From the NCBI RefSeq assembly GCF_024323335.1, contig NC_066579.1, positions 496,001-560,000 on the forward strand: DNA of 64,000 nt, given 5' to 3'. The notes below the pieces were generated by a model. The model searched no databases. It was not told the DNA's origin and saw nothing but the letters and a program-made list of their open reading frames with translations. This document shows, in pieces, positions 58,025 to 64,000 of this stretch. Position numbers and translations under genes: made by a program. Origin of the DNA: Lathyrus oleraceus. Lineage: Eukaryota; Streptophyta; Magnoliopsida; Fabales; Fabaceae. The number at the start of each line of letters is the position of its first letter. Position 1 is the stretch's first letter.

Positions 58025-58769
58025 TAATGGCCCCAATTGATTAGTCAATCAAATCTTTCAGGATTTTGAGCGATCATCGTCAATGTTGGAATTTGATTTC
58101 CTTGGAGTACACTTTTTCTTGGATTTTATTTAAATATATGGGCGCCTAGCTTCTGCAATCAATTTCCATAAGGTGCCAATCGATTGGGCTTTCAATTGTC
58201 AGCCTCCTTGGTTCATTTTGGGCATTGTGCTGGCTTTTATTACTTTTTTGAACACTTGTTCAACTTATTTGCACCTCCTTTCTATAAAAACTTGGAAGCT
58301 CATCTTTTGGGTTAGTAAATATAATTTATTGAGATGAGCAAAATTAAATTTACTATTTTCAAGATTAATCATATTTTTTTGATTATTTCAACCTTAAAAT
58401 GGTGTACTACCTCTTTTATCAAGAGGCCTTAATAAACACTTCCCATTAAAGGGAAACATCTATCATATTATGGTGTGTCCTTCCATACACATCGTTGGAT
58501 ACGAGAGTTGGTATAAACAGCGAGATGGATAAGTCCGTTAAAGATATATCCACTCAACCTTCTTTGAGGTTAACTGATCACTAAGGATCACAAACATTGA
58601 GACATCCTCAAAATCATTACTTTGATCATTACCGTTGATACCATCATCATACATTCTTGGGTCAGATACTTATTGTATACTTAAGAGTATACCTCTTTCT
58701 TTGCATATCTCCATTTATTATCATAAAAGCTTCTAGTAGTAAAGCATACCTGCAAAGCACTAAGGTTTC
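58025..58769 (-). other. Copia E internal sequence between gag and ORF
   Basis: No recognisable protease, integrase or RT motif on either strand. It contains the second CCAATCGATTGG palindrome (58176-58187). Confidence 0.4.
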
Positions 58770-60044
58770 ACCTTTGGTACCCAGATTTTCTTGGGTCCAG
58801 GTGCATTAGTTTTTCCATAAATTCTAGGCTTATCTCCTTTATACCTTTTCAATTTTTCAAAATAGAAGAGCTCTAAATGGCCAAATCTTTTACAGTGTGG
58901 GCATTTATAAACTGGACGGTCCTTTTTCCTTTTATCTACACCTTTTTATAGGTTTTCTATCCTTTTTTAATCCTATCCCGTTCTTATTTAAGGAATACCT
59001 TTGACCTGATATGATCAATTCAAGCTTTTCTTTCCTTTGGGTAAACTTACCTAGGGTTTCATGTAATTCAATTGCTTCCTTTTTCAAGGAGACACAAGTC
59101 TCAAAAGTCTCTCTTGAGTTTATAATTTTAATTATTTCTAACTTAAAAAAAATTACTTTCTTCAAAAGAACCTAAATATTTCTTAAGATCTAAGTTGCGT
59201 TTTCTAAGTTTATCATTCTCTATAACCAACTTAGCACTCATTATAAACAATTGCTTGTAGGATGGTTTAGTTACCTCAACATTATCTTCTTCGTAGGTTG
59301 TCTTTAAGAATATTTCATCTTCTTCATTGGAAGAATATTTTATAGTTCTCCCAGAGATTTATTTCTCTCCTCATTTTCTTCTTTCGAAGATTCCACTGGA
59401 AGATGTTTCTTCTTCATAACTTTTTACACACGATGTTCCTTAATTTGATGTTGAATCTTCCAAAGATCGTTCAACTATTGAGTATGTTCTTTATAAGGAT
59501 TTCATCATATTTGTTTCATATGAGTTTGATTAAGTTGATGATTCTTCTATTTTTAGGCCTGCTCCTTCATATTTAAGTAATTGAACTAGTTCGTTCAATT
59601 TCTCTATGATTTTCTTCTTTCTTGATTTTTCCTGAAATTCATGAAGGCTCCCCTGTCTTTCGATTTAATGATTGGATTAAACTTCCAATTCTTAACTATT
59701 AGACATTGGTTAGAGACAAATTTTCCAATATAATTTCTAATATTTCTAAACTTTGAAAAGCATTTAAAGGTGGTATATTCATCTTTTTTGCCTCGTGTGT
59801 TCATCTTCTCTTGCTCGACACTTGGAGAAACCTCATTTATCATTTCAATAGTATCTCACATTTACTTGGTGGTTTTGAAATTGTGAACATAAAAGAATTT
59901 ACTATCATCTAGAGACATTACTATAACATTCTTGGTTTTGAAATTTCTCTTTTCTTCTTTGGTCCGAAGGGAATCAGATTTATCTACTACTTTTCTATTT
60001 ACTTGGTAAGTAGGGATAAATGGGGTGTTAATTATAGTTTTCAT
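58770..60044 (-). pseudogene. Copia gag remnant (UBN2-type) with zinc knuckle
   Basis: Read on the - strand from about 60044. Pieces in order are NFKTKNVIVMSLDDSKFF, then after a stop MINEVSPSVEQEK, a coiled segment at 59165-58932 (LKKEAIELHETLGKFTQRK, GQRYSLNKNGIGL), and a knuckle CPHCKRFGHLELFYF near 58905-58860 whose last Cys is replaced. GPKKIWVPK follows near 58800. This order is typical of SIRE/Maximus-lineage copia gag. Several stops and frameshifts break it. The protease that should follow is not found. Confidence 0.7.
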
Positions 60045-60200
60045 AATTCATTATTTAGACTTTGAATAAAAATTCTAAACCTAGTTTTCCATATTTAAAA
60101 TATACTACTATTAAAAGGTGGTGGTGTGTTTAGAAAAGATCCGTTTGAAAGTGTGTTGGAAGTCCACTTCCTCCTTAGACGATTAGTCCTTAAAAAGAAG

Positions 60201-60216
60201 TTAAGCTCTGATGCCA
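60201..60216 (-). other. Copia E primer binding site
   Basis: The - strand TGGCATCAGAGCTTAA is one base away from the usual TGGTATCAGAGC complement of the initiator Met tRNA. It lies two bases from the LTR end at 60219. Confidence 0.75.
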
Positions 60217-60218
60217 CT

Positions 60219-61903
60219 TGTTGGACAAGCGACTTCACACATAATAGGGAGGTGAATTGTGTGTTTTTGAAAAAATTAAGTTTGAAAAACTTTTTGGATC
60301 AAAATCAAAGTTTGAAAACATTTTAGAAAAAATTTAGAATTAGGCATAGGAAAAATAAAATGTAGAAAGTAAAATGTGAAAAGTAAAAGTTAAGGGAAGA
60401 GAGAAGACACCACGAATTATACAGGTTCAGTCAAAAAAGACTTAGTATTGTTCCCAAGATTTTATCTTGAGAGTATCTAATAAAACTTAAGAGATTTTAG
60501 AAGATTGAACTTTTGAACCCCCTTATATAAGGAAAATGAAGTTTACGGCTAACTTCCAACCAAACAGTAAACACGTTCGAGAAGTTGTGAGTCTTCCTTC
60601 CAAACGATGGATTGAAGCGGTTAGTATCCTTTCCACAAGAAACTTGAAGCGGTTAGTCTTCCAACTTCAAACTAAGATTTTGCACTGGATGATCTTGAAT
60701 CGGGGAGAGCTTTTAACATCGGGTTGAGCTCACAAACTGAAACATAATTTTATATCGGGCTAACCAAGAACCTGTGAGATTTTAACATTGGGCTGAGCTC
60801 GAATTGAAGCAAGCTTTTAACACCAGTTTGGGCTTAAATTAAATCTTGGTTTTATATCGGGATGACCAAGAACTTGTGATATTTTAACATCGAGATGATC
60901 CCGAACCTTAATGGAGACTTCATCACACAATATTCAAACCAAAACTTTTCACGTGTTTAGCTTCGAACCCAAATAAATAATCCATAAATCAATGAATTAT
61001 TCAACCAAGGTAAAAACAAACTCCCCTTGGTGAATTTACAAACCTGCCATTCTAGAATTACAAACGCCTCACTTGCAAAATGACTTTCTCGAAAGAGCTA
61101 CGGTAACCTTTAGTGAGAGAAAGTTAACAAAAATATTTTTAGAGAGAGACAAAAATGAGAAATGAAAGCTTTTGTTTCTGGATGATGAAAATATGTGGAA
61201 AGGGACCTCTAGTTATAGGCTAGAGGTTAGCACTAAAAAGGGAATTTTTTATGGAAAATAATGATGAGTCAATCTATTAGCATAAAGCTCCAATCGACTG
61301 ATTGGCCTAAAAACGGCCGATTAATATGTTTAAAAAGGTAAAAAAAATATTTAGCCTTTACCATGCATTAAGGAATTGTCCTAATCGCTTAGGGAATATA
61401 TTTCAACTAGTCAAATTGATTGGGCATGAGTGTAAATCGATTTTCTATAACAAAATCTTGCCCATAGCTTTTTTGACAGTTCCCAAATCATCAGGCGTGA
61501 CTTCAAGGCATTTTTAGAAGTTTTTTATTGAGAAAAATAAGTTTGAAAACTTGTTTGTGTGTGTGTGTGTGGTTATCCATACACTTTACGAGAAAGCCCT
61601 TATGCTTTTACAATGTATATTCACTCATACATATCAAGGAAGACTTTCATATACTTTAAGACTTATCAGATGCTTCATTCTTGTATATACGTGTTTGATC
61701 TTGAGATGATACTTCAGTTATATTCAATTGAGATGCCATCATCAGAGAATCAAGTTTATCCATCCTTATTAATTTGGTTGCATATTTAACCGTTTTACAC
61801 TTGACTATAGTTGTTATCATTAAGAACTAGTTGTCATCATCAAAAGCATGTTATTCTTTAAGAGGGATTTCTTTACCAATACCCTTTAAAACAAGGTTCC
61901 ACA
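60219..61903 (-). repeat. Copia E right (5') LTR
   Basis: 1685 bp. On the - strand it starts TGTGGAAC at 61903 and ends CCAACA at 60219, next to the PBS. Its distal 640 bases match the left LTR. No gene; the short ORFs are not conserved in the left copy. Confidence 0.75.
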
Positions 61904-62031
61904 CTTTGTTCCCTTTTTCATTTCTTTTACTCATTTTGTTCGCGCAACATTCTACAAACTTCTTTAATCTCCCTTTTATCCAATCCCCTTTTAGGTATTT
62001 ATTCCTTCCCTATTTCCCTTTCGTAATAACA
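61904..62031. other. Flank of copia E, nothing recognised
   Basis: Pyrimidine-rich sequence with no supported feature. Confidence 0.3.
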
Positions 62032-62960
62032 ATGGTTAGGGATTTAGGGAAAAAAAAGGAAATTTCGTAGGGCTTTAGACTAGCATAGAGCTTTTTGTTT
62101 TGTGAGATCAAAGGCTCTAGTAGTTCTAGTAGTGGTTGTGATGGTGGTAGTGATTTATTTCTATCTTCTGTGTTCCCAGGAAATAAATAGATAATGGTTG
62201 CCCCCGTCATAGTGTTTAAGGAATTCGGAGATATTGGATCCTTTTGTATCGTTGAGGAGAAGATAATCTCCTCTCGGAAGGAGGTTGAAATCTCTTCTTT
62301 AGAAGACAAAGAGATGGTTGTTTTAGAGGCTTGTTCGCCAGCATAGAGGGTTAACATGGCCAACTCCCCTAAGATTTTATCCCCCTTTTTCTACTTTTAT
62401 CTCCTATTCATTAAGGACATGAAAGTTATTTTCCCTTTCTCTCCTTTCTAACTGGAAGTTATGAGGGTGCTTAGTGTCGCGCCTTCTCAGTTGGTACCCA
62501 ACAGTTGAGGTTTTGTTATGGTATTCAAGATTGTATGTTGGGGATTTGAGGTACCTTTTACTGTAAGGATGTTCTTCTCGCTCTATGCTACTAGATCTTC
62601 AAAAGGGGACTGGGTAACTTTATATGCCCTTTTAGGAAAGGATTTGTTTAAACCCTACTCCAATCATTACAAGAACTTGAGAGACAATTTTGTACGAGAG
62701 AAAGGGAGATAGGGTTCCCATGTTGTTGTAGAGAAAGATGGAGACCCTCTTTTCCCTTTATCTTAGACATACAACCCTGTGGCGATCGTCGAGTATGACT
62801 ATAAGTATCTTACATCTGGAAATGCCAAGATGGTTTGCCTCCTGAAGAAGTTTGATGTCATGGAGTCTTATGTAATGATTGAGTGGTGGTGAGAGGGTGG
62901 AGACTCCCTCGAGGAATACCTGAGTAAGCTTGGATATTTATACACTTTTATAGGTATTCT
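62032..62960 (+). pseudogene. Plant gypsy-type transposon gag-like remnant
   Basis: On the + strand, in several frames with stops, are a Ser-rich start (GSSSSSSSGCDGGSDL) and then VAPSQLVPNS followed by a stop. An open stretch of 64 codons follows from 62518 (MVFKIVCWGFEVPFTVRMFF, GDWVTLYALLGKDLFKPYSN), then a segment near 62780-62870 ending in LLKKFDVMESYVMIEWW. The APSQLxPNSW and 'FDV' pattern fits the 'putative gypsy type transposon' family (PF04195-like) found as the N-terminal part of several plant retroelements. Heavily decayed; family assignment from memory of motifs only. Confidence 0.45.
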
Positions 62961-63459
62961 TGGACGTCATTTAACCTTTATTTATTTTCTTCTATATCAA
63001 ATGGATAATATTTCTTTAGAGGTGCGGAAGAAAAGATAGGATAAAATCAGACAGCACATGAGGACACTGATAGCCCTCACAACTATCCTGAGTGCATGAT
63101 TCTTAAGGGGACAAAAAGGCGGGCTGAAGGCCATTCTTCTGAATCACCAAGCACCCAAGCCCATAAACATGAGGGGGATTCTTCCCTGGTTGTTAGGGGA
63201 GGATTTGTTTTTCCTTCCCTAGAGGAGGTGGGCCTTTATAAGTATTTTGGGGCGAGGTTCCGCCCATCAAGTCTTCTTTATGGAGTGACTCTGGCTTTGA
63301 CGTTGTTAAGTTTAATTGCTCCGACCTCCTCTTCTATGAAGGGTTTCCTAGCAACTATAAGGCTCTCAATACCAAGTTATCCCCCAAGTCATTTGATATG
63401 AAGGATAATCACTTGTTAAAGGGGTGATGTTGGAATGTGTCTATAAAGAGAAGCGAGAC
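62961..63459 (+). other. Continuation of the decayed element, no clear domain
   Basis: One ORF of 101 codons (63096-63401) follows the gag-like remnant and may be a piece of the same polyprotein, but I recognise no motif. Confidence 0.3.
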
Positions 63460-64000
63460 TGTAACACCCTTCTAAATACCCCAAATTAATATAATTAAAA
63501 TAACAATATATTCATCAGAGTAATTATGCCCCGAAGGGTGTCACACAATCATTTCACAACAATCATCAGAATACTCTGTCATGCTCATTTATTTAATCAA
63601 AATAAGGTTCTTTTGCATAATTCGCAGCGGAGTAAAATTCAACATCAATGTAAAACATGTAACACAATACATGTAAATCATTCAGCAACCAATATCAAAT
63701 TAATTAAAAACATTCCCTCCCGATGTTACATCTATCAGAGCATGACCCATAAGAAACTACTCTAAACTCCAAGCATTAGCTTCTATTCAACTCATTTCTC
63801 GTCACCTGAAAAATAGGTGTAAGGGTGAGTTCCTCAATCAATATAATAAGCATTATAGAACAATATGTAATGCCAAGTAATTAACACATTAATTCACCCT
63901 AATCAGGCTACGCGTTCAGCAACAATTCAACCTCATACTCAACAGGAGATTCTCAACCATAATCAACATCAACAACACGACACACAACAACACAACACAT
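63460..64000. repeat. Start of another LTR-like repeat (TGTAACACCC...)
   Basis: A sharp change at 63460 to TGTAACACCCTTCTAAATAC, with the complementary 'gaagggtgtcaca' at 63514-63526. It reads like the LTR end of a legume gypsy element. No second end is visible before the window stops, so neither length nor orientation can be fixed. Confidence 0.4.

Noticed and set aside
61559..62070. ORFs of 76 and 79 codons near the copia right LTR
   Set aside because: They cross the LTR boundary or have no counterpart in the left LTR, and show no recognisable domain.

Overview
The window looks like intergenic chromatin from a large plant genome. The best guess is a legume of the tribe Fabeae (Pisum, Vicia, Lathyrus or Lens), because almost everything in it is mobile DNA dominated by giant Ogre-type (Ty3/gypsy, Tat lineage) LTR retrotransposons with ~4.7-5.0 kb LTRs, an extra ORF1 upstream of gag, an intron between protease and reverse transcriptase, and two RNase H domains. 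I found no ordinary host gene, rRNA, tRNA or CRISPR array. The species call is inferred from family knowledge, not from a search.

Layout. 1-4759: 3' part of an Ogre-family 5' LTR (element D), its primer binding site and ~0.84 kb of leader, cut off by the next element. 4760-34922: a chimeric Ogre (A/B) on the + strand. It has a 5' LTR (4760-9695), ORF1, gag-protease, intron, pol and a repeat-rich 3' UTR. This is joined at about 21.14 kb to a second, different copy that starts inside gag and runs through protease, intron, pol, 3' UTR with a minisatellite, polypurine tract and 3' LTR (30216-34922). 34923-48516: a third Ogre (C) on the - strand with a complete 5' LTR, PBS and nearly open ORF1. 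Its gag core, protease and most of pol are deleted and its 3' LTR is missing; it abuts the A/B 3' LTR. 48517-61903: a - strand Ty1/copia element (E) with both LTRs recognisable, an initiator-Met-type PBS and a gag remnant, but no recognisable pol. In its place is a transposon-gene-like ORF with its own TATA box. E was later hit by a 5.55 kb CACTA transposon (49247-54798, TSD TGA) and a 1.64 kb PIF/Harbinger-like element (55849-57492, TSD TTA). 61904-63459: remnant of another plant-transposon gag-like gene. 63460-64000: start of a further LTR-like sequence running out of the window.

How the parts work together. In an intact Ogre the LTR drives one RNA. ORF1 (plant-mobile-domain-like) and gag-protease are read from unspliced RNA, and removal of a short intron is needed to reach RT-RNase H-integrase. 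Here the intron's 5' splice site overlaps the gag-protease stop codon in all three copies. All pol copies carry nonsense codons, frameshifts or deletions, so no element looks autonomous as it stands.

The most unusual signals are in the LTRs. Four diverged LTRs share a set of hairpins whose stems change by compensatory substitutions, which suggests a conserved RNA structure. They also share a primer-binding-site look-alike ~50-75 bp before the LTR end and a ~55-62 bp minisatellite.
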